Notes: a model not told the origin generated them from the sequence alone. Positions 28,601-37,619 are shown, counted from the stretch's first letter. The stretch: DNA of 64,000 bases from Candidatus Rhodobacter oscarellae (GCF_001078595.1 NZ_LFTY01000002.1:730124-794123), one strand, 5' to 3'. Made by a program: numbers and translations.

Positions 28601-29491
28601 TTAGCCCGCTTTGGCCTCATTGCGAAGCCAGCGCGCGAAGGCGCGCGCCTTTGGGCGCATCACGCCGGGGCGGTGCACCAGGAAATAGCCCGTGCCCAGG
28701 TCGTTGCCCTGGAACAGTACGACAAGATCGCCGCGCTCCAGGTCCGGCTCGATAAAGGCGCGGGTCGCGGCAACGATGCCCTGGCCAGAGCGCAGCCCGT
28801 CGAGAACCAGGTTGCCGGGCAGGGTGGTCAGGCTCTTGACGTGCCCCTTCACCACGCCATGGCGGGACAGCCAATCGTTGATCTCGGTGGTGCCGAATTC
28901 CTGCAGCCAGGGGAAATCCAGCAGGTCCTCGGGGCGCTGCACGTCGCAATCGCCAACCAGGCTGCGCGCGCCCGCGATCACGAAATCCGTCGCGACCAAG
29001 AGCTGAGCCTCCAGCCCCGGCCAGGTACCGTTGCCGAACCGGATCGCCAGGTCGAGCCCGCCGGGCTCCAGCGCCAGCGGTTCGGCGGTGGGGTTCATCA
29101 TCAGGTCGATGTCGGGATGCTGGGCGCGAAAGCTTGTCAGCCTGGGCATGAGCCAGGCTTGCGCGAACATCGGCGTGGTGGTGATCTGTAGGGCGCGGTC
29201 CGCATCGGCGCCGGTGAGCGCCTCGATCTCGCGGGTCATGCGCCCGAAGCCTTCGGTCAGGGCCTCGCCTAGCCGTGCGCCGGCGTCGGTCAGCCGCGTG
29301 CCGCGCCCGTCGCGTTCGATCAGCTGCTGACCCAGATGCGCCTCTAGCGCGCGGACCTGCTGGCTGATGGCGGCGTGGCTGACATTCAGCAGCGCGCCGG
29401 CCTTAGAGATGGCGCCGCTCTCGGCCAGGGCCGCGAAGGCGCGCAGCTGGGCCAACGGGGGAAGGTTTCGCAGCGACATAATGTAATCCAT
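28601..29491 (-). CDS. LysR-family regulator, GcvA-like
   Basis: The protein has an N-terminal LysR helix-turn-helix (LRAFAALAESGAISKAGALLNVSHAAISQQVRALEAHLG) and a substrate-binding domain with TTPMFAQAWLMPRLTSFRAQHPDID and DLAIRFGNG, as in the GcvA group. The start is either ATG 29491 (296 residues) or ATG 29479 (292); the family form starting SLRNLPPLAQLRAF favours 29479. It is divergent from a 43-residue reading frame and lies upstream of a tag-like gene. The effector is unknown. Confidence 0.88.
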   Translation of the reverse strand: MDYIMSLRNLPPLAQLRAFAALAESGAISKAGALLNVSHAAISQQVRALEAHLGQQLIERDGRGTRLTDAGARLGEALTEGFGRMTREIEALTGADADRALQITTTPMFAQAWLMPRLTSFRAQHPDIDLMMNPTAEPLALEPGGLDLAIRFGNGTWPGLEAQLLVATDFVIAGARSLVGDCDVQRPEDLLDFPWLQEFGTTEINDWLSRHGVVKGHVKSLTTLPGNLVLDGLRSGQGIVAATRAFIEPDLERGDLVVLFQGNDLGTGYFLVHRPGVMRPKARAFARWLRNEAKAG

Positions 29492-29499
29492 GCTTACAT
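29481..29499. promoter_or_regulatory. Inverted repeat at the LysR start, likely autoregulatory site
   Basis: ATGTAA (29481-29486) and TTACAT (29494-29499) form a perfect inverted repeat with a 7-base gap, fitting the T-N11-A pattern of LysR sites. It sits at or across the possible starts of the LysR gene, as expected for autorepression and for control of the divergent frame. Confidence 0.5.
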
Positions 29500-29581
29500 A
29501 ATGGAATTATTGCTGACTGGCATGAATCCCTCCGAATGGCAATATTCATTACCAGAAGAGAACTCCAAGAGGACAAGTCAG

Positions 29582-29713
29582 ATGATCAACCCATATGCTA
29601 CATCTTTCATGATCGCCGCCCGTTTGGACCGCGCGCTGCCGCGCCATCCGTCGCAACAGCAGTTGCGGCGCTGGGACGCGCCGCCGCACTGGCGGGACAC
29701 AGGCACGCGCTAA
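29582..29713 (+). CDS. 43-residue hypothetical protein
   Basis: ATG 29582 is preceded by AGAGGAC and runs to TAA 29713. The product (MINPYATSFMIAARLDRALP, then a basic QQLRRWDAPPHWRDTG end) is amphipathic and rich in Arg and Pro. It is divergent from the LysR gene, whose likely binding site is about 85 bases upstream, which suggests it may be a target. I do not recognise a family, and chance is possible at this length. Confidence 0.4.
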   Translation: MINPYATSFMIAARLDRALPRHPSQQQLRRWDAPPHWRDTGTR

Positions 29714-29779
29714 CGTAACCTCTTGCCCTGCGCCAAAAAACCCGGCATCCCTTGGGTAAATAATTCAGGGGAGGCCGGT

Positions 29780-31189
29780 GTGAGCGTGATTGAGGGACTA
29801 AAGGAAATCGTCGGCGCGGGTCATGTGCTGACGGGCGCGGACACCGAGAAATACGGCTCTGACTGGATGGGGCGCTATATCGCCGAGCCCATCGCCGTTG
29901 TGCGCCCCGGTTCCACCGAGCAGGTGAGCCGCGTCATGGCGCTGGCCCATGACCAGGGGATAAAGATTGTGCCCATCGGGGGCAATACCGGGCTGACCGG
30001 CGCGACCTATGCCGAGGGCGCGGTGATGCTGTCGCTGGAGCGGCTTAACAAGATACGCGAGATCCGCGCGGATGCCCGGCTGGGGATCGTTGAGGCCGGT
30101 GTGATCCTGTCCAATCTGCACGATGCGGCCGAGGCCCATGGGCTGGTGTTCCCGCTGACCTTCGGCGCGCGCGGCTCGGCGATGATCGGCGGCGCGTTGT
30201 CGACCAACGCGGGCGGCTCGAACGTTGTGCGCTATGGCTCGACGCGCGGGCTTTGCCTGGGGCTCGAAGTGGTGTTGGCGGATGGCCGCGTGATGGACCT
30301 TATGAGCCAGGTGCATAAGGACAACACGGGCTATGACCTTAAGGATCTGTTCATTGGCGGCGAGGGCACCCTTGGCGTGATCACCGCCGCGGTGGTCAAG
30401 CTCTTCCCGAAACCGCAGGCCTATGCCACGGCGATGATCGCCACCCCGGGCGTGCCCGAGGCGCTGCGGCTCTTGAACCGCCTACAGGCCGAGACCGGCG
30501 GTGCGGTCGAGGCGTTCGAGTTCATGGCCGGTAGCTATATCGAGAACCACCTGCGGATCATCGAAGGCGCCAAGCCGCCCTTTGAGAAGAGCTACGACGT
30601 CAATATCATGCTCGAGGTCGCCGCGACCTCCCCGCGGGACGCCGCGCCCGCCGAGGACGGCTCCATCCCCGTGGTCGAGCGCCTGGAACAGACCCTGGCC
30701 GACCTGATGGAGGAGGGCGCGATCCTGGACGCGGTGCTGGCCAAGACCGAGGAGCAGCGCCGCGCCATCTGGAAGCGCCGCGAGGACGCCGCCGAGGTCG
30801 GCCGCGGCGAGGGGAGAAAGATCGGCACCGACATCTGCGTGCCCACCGACAAGGTGGCCGTTTTCCTGGAGCGCATGGAGGCCGCCCTGCCGCGGCTTGA
30901 TCCCGGGGCCACGGATTCCTGGGTCTGCCATCTCGGCGATGGCAACCTGCATTATGCCGTGTTCCCGGCGACCGACAGCCCCGAGACTGACAACGCGATC
31001 GTGGAGCATATCGAGGGCGAGGTCCTTGAGCTTGGCGGATCCTTCTCGGCGGAGCATGGCGTGGGGCTGATGAAGAAGGCCTCGATGGCGCGGCGCAAGG
31101 ACCCCGTGGCGCTGGATGTGATGCGCAAGCTCAAGGCGGCCTTGGACCCGAACGGCGTGTTGAACCCCGGCAAGGTGCTGCCGGATTAA
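29780..31189 (+). CDS. GlcD-like FAD-linked oxidase 1
   Basis: This 469-residue flavoprotein starts at GTG 29780 behind GGGGAGG. The FAD-binding PCMH domain has PIGGNTGLTGATYAEGAVMLSLERL and STNAGGSNVVRYGSTRGLCLGLEVV. The C-terminal substrate domain has CHLGDGNLHYAVFP, the ISAEHG-like SFSAEHGVGLMKK and ALDPNGVLNPGKVLP. It belongs to the D-2-hydroxyacid (glycolate, D-lactate or D-2-hydroxyglutarate) dehydrogenase group; the substrate is not decided by sequence. It is paralogous to the gene at 38824. Palindromic element C lies 20 bases downstream. Confidence 0.88.
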   Translation: MSVIEGLKEIVGAGHVLTGADTEKYGSDWMGRYIAEPIAVVRPGSTEQVSRVMALAHDQGIKIVPIGGNTGLTGATYAEGAVMLSLERLNKIREIRADARLGIVEAGVILSNLHDAAEAHGLVFPLTFGARGSAMIGGALSTNAGGSNVVRYGSTRGLCLGLEVVLADGRVMDLMSQVHKDNTGYDLKDLFIGGEGTLGVITAAVVKLFPKPQAYATAMIATPGVPEALRLLNRLQAETGGAVEAFEFMAGSYIENHLRIIEGAKPPFEKSYDVNIMLEVAATSPRDAAPAEDGSIPVVERLEQTLADLMEEGAILDAVLAKTEEQRRAIWKRREDAAEVGRGEGRKIGTDICVPTDKVAVFLERMEAALPRLDPGATDSWVCHLGDGNLHYAVFPATDSPETDNAIVEHIEGEVLELGGSFSAEHGVGLMKKASMARRKDPVALDVMRKLKAALDPNGVLNPGKVLPD

Positions 31190-31209
31190 GGCAATGTAGC
31201 GATTTCCTG

Positions 31210-31418
31210 CGTTTGGTTTCCGGCGGATCTTGGCGCGCCGCAATTTTCTTGCAAGAAAATTGCGAAACTCTTGCAAGAGTTTCCTCAGCGCGCCCCGAAG
31301 TGATCCGTTAATTGCAACCCCTTGCCCACTTGCGGGCCCAACTTTCCTTGGAAGGAAAGTGCAAATCTCTTGCAAGAGATTTGGCTGGTCCAAAGGTCGG
31401 CGCTAGGCCAGCCAAAAC
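31210..31418 (+). repeat. Compound palindromic element, copy C
   Basis: P1 (31239-31264) and P2 (31264-31283) are followed after 57 bases by P3 (31341-31360) and P4 (31362-31383). P1, P2 and P4 have the exact CTTGCAAG core; P3 has CTTGGAAG. Beyond P4 the sequence GGCTGGTCCAAAGG matches GGCGGGCCCAAAGG in copy B. The element fills the gap between the convergent GlcD-like and allE genes and could act as a bidirectional transcript end there. Confidence 0.9.
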
Positions 31419-31463
31419 ACATCACCGGTCAATCAAGTCAGCCAGAGCCGAGGCCCAGATCGA

Positions 31464-32279
31464 TCAGATCGCCAGCGCGGGATGCCGGTTCACATCCTTG
31501 TAAAGCAGGTAGCGAAACGGCGCGTCGCCGGTCGCAACACAGGCCTGCGGGCAGAACGCCCGCAGCCACATGAAATCGCCGGCGCCGACCTCGACCCAAT
31601 CCGTGTTCAAAAGATAGCGCGCGGTGCCCGACAGCACGTAGAGCCCATGCTCCATCACATGGGTCTCGGCGAAGGGGATGCGCCCGCCGGGCTGGAAGGT
31701 CACGATGTTGACGTGGCAATCATGCGCCAGATTCAGCGGGTCGAGGAAGCGCTGCGTGGCCCAGACGCCGTCGCAATCGGGCATGGGCACCGCGGGCACA
31801 TCTTCGTCATGGGTCACGAGAGCGTCCGGCGGGGTTATGCCGTCCACGGGTTGATAGCGCTTGCGCACCCAATGCACGCCCGCCGGTTCGGCGCCGGTGT
31901 TCCAGAGCGTCCATGGCGCGCGCGCGGGGATATAGGCAAATGAGCCCGGTCGCAGGTCATGGCGCTCGGAGCCAATGGAAAGCTGCACCGTGCCATGCGC
32001 CACGAAAAGTACCGCCTGCGCATCCTGGTCGGGCTCTGGGCTGTCGCTGCCGCCTTCTGGGTCGATCTCCAGCGCGTATTGCGCGAAGGTCTCGGCGAAC
32101 CCGCTCATGGGGCGCGCCAGGATCCAGGCGCGAGCGTTGTGCCAGCCGGGCAGGAAACTGGTGACGATATCGCGCTGCACCGAGGCGGGGATCAACGCGT
32201 AGGCGGTGGTGAAGACCGACGCGCCTTCAGGATCGGCGTCCTGACGCGGCAGCCCGCCGGGGGGGAAGGCGTAGCTCAT
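31464..32279 (-). CDS. allE: (S)-ureidoglycine aminohydrolase, bicupin
   Basis: This 271-residue double-cupin protein resembles AllE/YlbA, the Mn enzyme that removes ammonia from (S)-ureidoglycine to give ureidoglycolate. The N-terminal cupin holds VLFVAHGTVQLSIGSERHDLRPGSFAYIPA; the catalytic C-terminal cupin holds HDCHVNIVTFQPGGRIPFAETHVMEHGLYVLSG with the metal-binding His/Glu set. It overlaps puuE-uraD by ATGA, so it follows that gene in one operon, and the context supports the ureide role. Confidence 0.88.
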   Translation of the reverse strand: MSYAFPPGGLPRQDADPEGASVFTTAYALIPASVQRDIVTSFLPGWHNARAWILARPMSGFAETFAQYALEIDPEGGSDSPEPDQDAQAVLFVAHGTVQLSIGSERHDLRPGSFAYIPARAPWTLWNTGAEPAGVHWVRKRYQPVDGITPPDALVTHDEDVPAVPMPDCDGVWATQRFLDPLNLAHDCHVNIVTFQPGGRIPFAETHVMEHGLYVLSGTARYLLNTDWVEVGAGDFMWLRAFCPQACVATGDAPFRYLLYKDVNRHPALAI

Positions 32280-33700
32280 GGCAAAAGTTCCTTTAGCCGC
32301 AGTTCGGCGATGCGTTCGACCTGCGCGCAGGCCTCAGCGAATTCGGCGTCGGTGGCTTGCTCCAAGCGGCGCTCAAAGGCGGCCAGGATGCGCGCCTTGT
32401 CGTGGTCGCGCACCGCGATAATGAAGGGAAAGCCGTGCTTTGCCACATAATCGGCGTTGAGTTGGGTGAAGCGCGCGCGCTCGTCATCCGTCAGCGCGTC
32501 GAGCCCGGCGCTGGCCTGCTCGGCGGTGCTCTCAGCGGTGAGCCTTTTTGCGGCGGCCAGTTTGCCCGCGAGGTCGGGATGGGCGCGCAACACGCCCAGG
32601 CGCTCGTCTTGCGAGGCGGTGCGGAAGGCGCGGCAGAGCGCGTTATGCAGCCCCGCGGCGCGGTCATGGGCGGGCCCGAGCTCGGAATTGAACGCGCGTT
32701 CAGAAATCCAGGGAGAATGCTCGAAGATGCCGCCGAAGGCCTCAACAAACGCAGTCGCGCCCATCTGTGAGGGCAAGCGGGACAAGTCCCGCCCTACGGC
32801 GGGATGCGCCCGCTGCCAATGCTCGGCGATGTCGATCCGGCGCGGGCACCAAACGCCTTCATGTCCCTGAATATACTCCATAAACCGCCGCAGCGCCATC
32901 ACGCGCCCAGGCCGCCCCACCAAACGGCAGTGCAGCCCGATGGACATCATCTTGGGCGCCCCCGCGGCCCCCTCGGCATAGAGCGCGTCGAACGTGTCGC
33001 GCAGATAGGTCTCGAACTGATCGCCCGCCGAATACCCCGCCGTAATGGCAAAGCGCATGTCATTGCAGTCCAGCGTGTAGGGGATGATCAGCTGCTCGCG
33101 CGCGCCGATGGGCTTCCAATAGGGCAGGTCGTCGTCGTAAGTGTCCGAGATATAGTCAAAGCCCTGCTCGGCGGCGAGCCGTACGGTGTTAATCGAACAC
33201 CGTCCCGTGTACCAGCCGCGGGGTGCGGCGCCGGTGACCTCGCTGTGCAGGCGCACGGCCTCGGCGATCTGGGCGCGTTCCTCGTCCTCCGGCATGTCCT
33301 TATGCTCGATCCATTTCAGGCCGTGCGACGCGATCTCCCAATCGGCGTCCTGCATGGCGCGGACCTGCTCCGGCGAGCGGGCGAGTGCCGTGGCCACGCC
33401 ATAGACCGTGGGCCGGATCGCGAGCTCGCCGAACAACCGATGCAGGCGCCAGAACCCGGCGCGCGCGCCATATTCGTAGATCGATTCCATGTTCCAGTGC
33501 CGTTGCCCCGGCCAGGCGGCGGCGCCGGTGATCTCGGACAGGAACGCCTCGGAGGCCGGGTCGCCATGCAGGACGTTGTTTTCGCCGCCCTCCTCGTAGT
33601 TCACCACGAATTGCACCGCGATCTTGGCCCCACCGGGCCATTGCGGGTCCGGGGGCGTCGGCCCATAGCCGATCAGGTCGCGCGGGTATCGGTCTGGCAT
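32276..33700 (-). CDS. puuE: Fused allantoinase (PuuE type) and OHCU decarboxylase
   Basis: Residues 1-305 form a polysaccharide-deacetylase-type allantoinase: RYPRDLIGYGPTPPDPQWPGGAKIAVQFVVNYEEGGE, IASHGLKWIEHKDM, GWYTGRCSINT and YWKPIG. Residues 310-474 form a UraD domain, 2-oxo-4-hydroxy-4-carboxy-5-ureidoimidazoline decarboxylase, with FGGIFEHSPWI holding the catalytic His and AHPDLAGKLAAA. One chain thus makes allantoin and then opens its ring. ATG 33700 gives 474 residues; upstream frames would add unrelated sequence. It is divergent from uraH, which makes the OHCU substrate. Confidence 0.93.
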   Translation of the reverse strand: MPDRYPRDLIGYGPTPPDPQWPGGAKIAVQFVVNYEEGGENNVLHGDPASEAFLSEITGAAAWPGQRHWNMESIYEYGARAGFWRLHRLFGELAIRPTVYGVATALARSPEQVRAMQDADWEIASHGLKWIEHKDMPEDEERAQIAEAVRLHSEVTGAAPRGWYTGRCSINTVRLAAEQGFDYISDTYDDDLPYWKPIGAREQLIIPYTLDCNDMRFAITAGYSAGDQFETYLRDTFDALYAEGAAGAPKMMSIGLHCRLVGRPGRVMALRRFMEYIQGHEGVWCPRRIDIAEHWQRAHPAVGRDLSRLPSQMGATAFVEAFGGIFEHSPWISERAFNSELGPAHDRAAGLHNALCRAFRTASQDERLGVLRAHPDLAGKLAAAKRLTAESTAEQASAGLDALTDDERARFTQLNADYVAKHGFPFIIAVRDHDKARILAAFERRLEQATDAEFAEACAQVERIAELRLKELLP

Positions 33701-33755
33701 TGCTCGCAACTTTCTGTTTTCAGTGGTATTTGACCGAAACCACAGGGGCTCTGCA

Positions 33756-34106
33756 ATGGGATATCTCACGACGCATGTTCTGGACACCGCGCGGGGGCGC
33801 CCGGCGGAGGGGATCAAGATCGCGCTTTATCGGGTCTCGGGCAACAGCCACCGCAAGATCGCCGAGGCGGTGACCAACGCGGATGGGCGCACGGATGCGC
33901 CGATCCTGGGTGAGGAGAAGTTTAAGCTGGGCAGCTACGAGCTCATCTTCTTTGCAGGCGACTACCTGCGTGCCACGGGTCAGGCCGCGGGCGAGGTACT
34001 GTTTCTTGATCAGGTGCCGATCCGCTTCGGAATGGCGGAGGACGACCACTATCACGTGCCGCTTCTTCTGAGCCCGCACGCGATGAGCACCTATCGCGGA
34101 AGCTAG
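33756..34106 (+). CDS. uraH: 5-hydroxyisourate hydrolase
   Basis: This 116-residue transthyretin-like enzyme hydrolyses 5-hydroxyisourate to OHCU. It has the N-terminal LTTHVLDTARGRPAEGI, the RTDAPIL segment, and the diagnostic C-terminal YRGS tetrapeptide, with HYHVPLLLSPHAMSTYRGS intact. It sits 55 bases from the divergent puuE-uraD start, so a shared control region is likely. Uricase is not in the window. Confidence 0.95.
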   Translation: MGYLTTHVLDTARGRPAEGIKIALYRVSGNSHRKIAEAVTNADGRTDAPILGEEKFKLGSYELIFFAGDYLRATGQAAGEVLFLDQVPIRFGMAEDDHYHVPLLLSPHAMSTYRGS

Positions 34107-34162
34107 TGCGGGACCTTTGCCAGGGTTGCGGTGTCTGTTTGGGTGAGGTGCCTGGGCCGGGC

Positions 34163-35266
34163 CTAGACCTGCGTCACCTCGCACCAGGCGCCGGCTTCTG
34201 AGGATCGCCAGACCGCGTCCACCACCTCGGCCACCGCCAACCCATCCCGGAAGGTGGGCCAGACGGCCTCGCCGGTCTCGATGGCCCGCAGGAAATCTTT
34301 CGCCTCGATGATGATCGTGTCCATATAGCCGGTGCCGTGCCCCGGGCCGAGGCAGAAGGGCTCGAAATCGGGATGCGCGGGACCGGTGAGGATCTTGCGA
34401 AAGCCGCGCTCTGCCTCCGGCCCCTCGGCGCGGTAGAGCCAGAGCGCGTTCTGGTCCTCCTGGTCGAAGCGGATGGCGCCCTGGGTGCCGTGTATCTCGT
34501 AAGCGTAGCCCATTTTGCGCCCCGTCGCGAGGCGGCTGGAATAGATATGCCCCTGCACGCCGCCTGCGAAGCGGCACATGATTTGCGCGTGGTCGTCATT
34601 GGTCACGCGCCCGCCGGTGCGGTGCTCGTGCACGCATTCCACGCTGGCCATCACATCTGTGATGGGCCCCATCAGCGCCAGCGCGGCGTTGATTGGGTGC
34701 GGCGCCAGGTCGCCCATATTGCCATTCGCGCGCCCCTCGCAGCGCCAGTTGTAGGGGATCGTCGGATCGGCCAGGAAGTCCTCGGTATGCTCGCCGCGGA
34801 ACCATGTCAGCTGCCCCAAAGTGCCGTCCGCAATGAGCTGCCGCGCGAACTGGCTGGCGGGCGTGCGGATGTAGTTAAAGCCCGTCATGTTGGCCACGCC
34901 GGCGGCCTCTGCGGCCTCGGTCATCGCGCGTGCATTCTCCAGCGTGTCCGCCAAGGGCTTTTCGCAGAGCACGGGCTTGCCAAGCGCAAAGGCCGCCTCT
35001 GCAATGGCGCGGTGGCTGTCCTGGGGCGAGGCGATCACCACGGCCTCCACCGCGGGATCGGCCACGAGCGCCTGCCAGTCCGGCGCGGCGCGGTCAAAGC
35101 CGAAGGCGTCGCGGTATCGCGCCGCGCTTTCCGGCGTGGAGGCCGCCACGCTCACAAGGCGCGGGCGCAGTGCGGTGTTGAACACCGCACCCACCGCGGA
35201 CATGGCCACCGCGTGGCACTTTCCCATATAGCCGCCGCCGACGATGCCGATGCCGATCTCTTTCAT
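34163..35266 (-). CDS. Gfo/Idh/MocA family oxidoreductase
   Basis: This 367-residue NAD(P)-dependent protein has the Rossmann motif GIGIVGGGYMGKCHAVA, the VVIASPQDSHRAIAEAAFALGKPVLCEKPLA segment with the catalytic-region EKP, and the C-terminal beta-sheet domain starting near residue 135. Members act on sugars, inositols or related polyols. The substrate is unknown. It is transcribed alone on the minus strand; its 3' end converges on uraH. Confidence 0.87.
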   Translation of the reverse strand: MKEIGIGIVGGGYMGKCHAVAMSAVGAVFNTALRPRLVSVAASTPESAARYRDAFGFDRAAPDWQALVADPAVEAVVIASPQDSHRAIAEAAFALGKPVLCEKPLADTLENARAMTEAAEAAGVANMTGFNYIRTPASQFARQLIADGTLGQLTWFRGEHTEDFLADPTIPYNWRCEGRANGNMGDLAPHPINAALALMGPITDVMASVECVHEHRTGGRVTNDDHAQIMCRFAGGVQGHIYSSRLATGRKMGYAYEIHGTQGAIRFDQEDQNALWLYRAEGPEAERGFRKILTGPAHPDFEPFCLGPGHGTGYMDTIIIEAKDFLRAIETGEAVWPTFRDGLAVAEVVDAVWRSSEAGAWCEVTQV

Positions 35267-35628
35267 GGTGCCCCCTTTAGAGTTTTGCGCGCCGCGCGTT
35301 GTGCTGCGCGGAGTGATGCCGCCCAGGGACGGATTTGCAAGGTGGAAAGTCTATGGCTGCGGTTTACTTGCAGCCCTGAACGGTTCGGTCTTTGGTTCCC
35401 GCATTGGCCCTCACAATGTTTCAGAACGCATCACATGGGGCCGGCGATCTGGGCGCGTTCATAATATATTAGGGCGACTCACCAAATAATAAGGGTGGGT
35501 GGATGGGGGTAAACCCTCCGCAAAAGGGCCCCCACCCGCCACCCTGGCATGCTTCATGCGAATCGGTTGCGGACGGGTTAACGCGATCACGAAATGTTAC
35601 GGGCTTTAGCGCAGCCCGCTTTGAAAAT
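35267..35628. other. 362-bp gap with a minus-strand terminator
   Basis: This stretch lies upstream of the Gfo/Idh gene and downstream of the flavin monooxygenase gene, both on the minus strand. Apart from the terminator at 35493-35544 and a presumed Gfo/Idh promoter I see no gene or repeat in it. Confidence 0.6.
35493..35544 (-). terminator. Terminator after the flavin monooxygenase
   Basis: On the minus strand GGGTGG-C-GGGTGGGGG pairs with CCCCCA-T-CCACCCACCC, followed by TTATTATTTGG. The position, 85-135 bases after the monooxygenase stop, fits an intrinsic terminator. Confidence 0.7.
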
Positions 35629-37377
35629 CTATCCAGTGATGCACCGGACAACGGTCTCCGGCAACCGGTTCTCCAAGGGCAGAACATGCGAGATATGCTG
35701 ATCCGGTCGCACGAGGACCAACGCACCGCCGTCTCGGTCAACGCCGCGCATCTGGAAAATATCCGAAGTCGCTTCGGCGCAGAAAACCCTCTCGAAATCC
35801 TGCAATCCCAATGCACCCGTGCAGGGCAAGAGCATCTCCGGCAGGCCGGTCACCTCAACCTCGCGGTAGTCGTGCTGCAGCACGACACGCAGATCGACCG
35901 GAAGCGCTGCGTCAAACCCGTGGCAGAATGCGCCAAGGGCATGCTCCGCGCGATCCGCAAAGGCAAAGAGCCGCCAGCGCCCGTCCGCTTCGACCACATG
36001 GCCCAGCTCCATCAGCTTGCCATCGGCGGCACGGCGCACGGGCGCGGAGTGGACTCGCGTGCCCTCCACAAACCCCTCGGCCAAGCCCTGATGCGCGCCA
36101 TCGCCGACAATCAAAGACGGCGCGTAGCGAAACGAGACCCCGGCGGTAAACCCTTGATGCGCCGAGAAATACTCCTGGAACTCTTGGCTCTCACGCGCCG
36201 CCGGGCGTTCCGCAAACCGCTTGGCCCAATGCCGGTCGAAGCCGATCAGATCGGCGGCCACTTGATGCCGCTCGGCGTTGTAGCTCTGCAAGAGCCCCGG
36301 CGTGCCATCCCCGCGTAGCACCGCCGCCAGCTTCCAAGCCAGATTGAACCCATCGCCCATCGACACGTTCATGCCTTGCCCCGCCTTGGGGCTGTGGGTG
36401 TGGCAGGCGTCCCCCGCAATGAAGACCCGCGGATCGGGGCCGTCATCAAAGCGCGGGCAGAGCCGCTGGCCGATCTCATAGACGGACCACCAGGGCACCT
36501 CTTTGGGCTCGATATAGTAGGGCGCAAAGATCCGGTTGGCGGCGGCAACCAATTGATCCAACGTGATATTGCGGGCCGAGATGCGTTCCTGCGCGCCCAG
36601 CCTGTCCAGCTCGACATAGACCCGGAACAGGTTGCCGCCCTCCCTTGGGATCAACACGATATTGCCTGGGCCCGAGCGGATCACGCATTTGAACCGAATG
36701 TCGGGGAAATCCGTGACCGCCAGCACGTCCATCACGCCCCAGGCCTGGTGCGCGGCCTCGCCCTCCAGCGCCAGGCCCATGGCGCCGCGCACGGCAGAGC
36801 GCGCGCCGTCGCAGCCCACCAGATATTTCGCGCGGCAGCTCTCCGGCCCGTTCGGGCCTTCAAGCGCCACAAACACGCCACCCCCATCGCGCGCATAGCC
36901 CACAAAGCGCGTCTCGTAATCCGGCGCCAACCTCCGCGGGCCGTTACGCATGACCTCCAGGTAGAAATCATGCACCCGCGCCTGGTTGAGGATCACATGG
37001 GGCATCTCAGACAGCCCGTCCTCGACGTCCTGGATGCGGCCCGTCCGCTGGATGCCGCCCGCCTCTGAGGGCCCCCAAAACACCGTGTCGTTGACCCAAT
37101 AGGCCTCTTCCATCACCCGGTTCGCGAAGCCGAAGACCTGGAACATTTCCATCGAGCGGCAGGCGATGCCGTCCGCCTGGCCCAGCTTTAGCGGGCCGTC
37201 CTTGGCCTCCACCAGGCGGGAGTTGATGTCGCCGAACTGCGCCAGATAGGCGGCGAGGGTCAGCCCGGCAGGCCCGGCGCCGACGATCAGAACATCGACG
37301 TCGTCCTTCGCCCCGGCCTCGACCTGCGGCGCGACGCGCGGATCGCCCGTTCGGAACCCGTCCCGGTGAAACTGCAT
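35629..37377 (-). CDS. Phenol 2-monooxygenase-like flavin hydroxylase
   Basis: This 582-residue group A flavoprotein has the FAD motif VDVLIVGAGPAGLTLAAYLA (about residues 28-47), VGCDGARSAVR (the DG motif) and RVFIAGDACHTHSPKAGQGMN (the GD motif). A C-terminal thioredoxin-like domain (from about 420, LPVDLRVVLQHDYREVE and the end GALVLVRPDQHISHVL) is typical of phenol and 3-hydroxybenzoate hydroxylases. ATG 37377 follows GAGGGGAGG. It is divergent from an enamidase homologue, so its natural substrate may be an N-heteroaromatic rather than a phenol; that is inference. Confidence 0.88.
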   Translation of the reverse strand: MQFHRDGFRTGDPRVAPQVEAGAKDDVDVLIVGAGPAGLTLAAYLAQFGDINSRLVEAKDGPLKLGQADGIACRSMEMFQVFGFANRVMEEAYWVNDTVFWGPSEAGGIQRTGRIQDVEDGLSEMPHVILNQARVHDFYLEVMRNGPRRLAPDYETRFVGYARDGGGVFVALEGPNGPESCRAKYLVGCDGARSAVRGAMGLALEGEAAHQAWGVMDVLAVTDFPDIRFKCVIRSGPGNIVLIPREGGNLFRVYVELDRLGAQERISARNITLDQLVAAANRIFAPYYIEPKEVPWWSVYEIGQRLCPRFDDGPDPRVFIAGDACHTHSPKAGQGMNVSMGDGFNLAWKLAAVLRGDGTPGLLQSYNAERHQVAADLIGFDRHWAKRFAERPAARESQEFQEYFSAHQGFTAGVSFRYAPSLIVGDGAHQGLAEGFVEGTRVHSAPVRRAADGKLMELGHVVEADGRWRLFAFADRAEHALGAFCHGFDAALPVDLRVVLQHDYREVEVTGLPEMLLPCTGALGLQDFERVFCAEATSDIFQMRGVDRDGGALVLVRPDQHISHVLPLENRLPETVVRCITG

Positions 37378-37584
37378 ATGCCTCCCCTCGCAATTCACCT
37401 GTGAGGTTTGCAAAACTTGCGGCGGTGAACAACAGCCAAAGGCGTGTCGCGCTCAGCCGACATGCTCGGTCCAAGGCCGATCTGGGCCGCGCTGGGCAAG
37501 GTGATCCCGACCGGAACACTCGTCGCGCCGTCCAGGGTGATCGACCCAAGCTAAACACCAAGCTTGACGCGGCGCTCCAAACCT

Positions 37585-37598
37585 ATTTGCATACAAAT
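37585..37598. promoter_or_regulatory. ATTTG-CATA-CAAAT inverted repeat before the enamidase
   Basis: A perfect 5-bp inverted repeat around CATA lies 22 bases before the enamidase start, inside the 242-bp divergent region shared with the flavin monooxygenase. It has the form of a GntR/FadR-type operator and could control the pair. No regulator gene is adjacent. Confidence 0.4.
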
Positions 37599-37619
37599 GA
37601 TATCCAGGGGAGGAACGCG

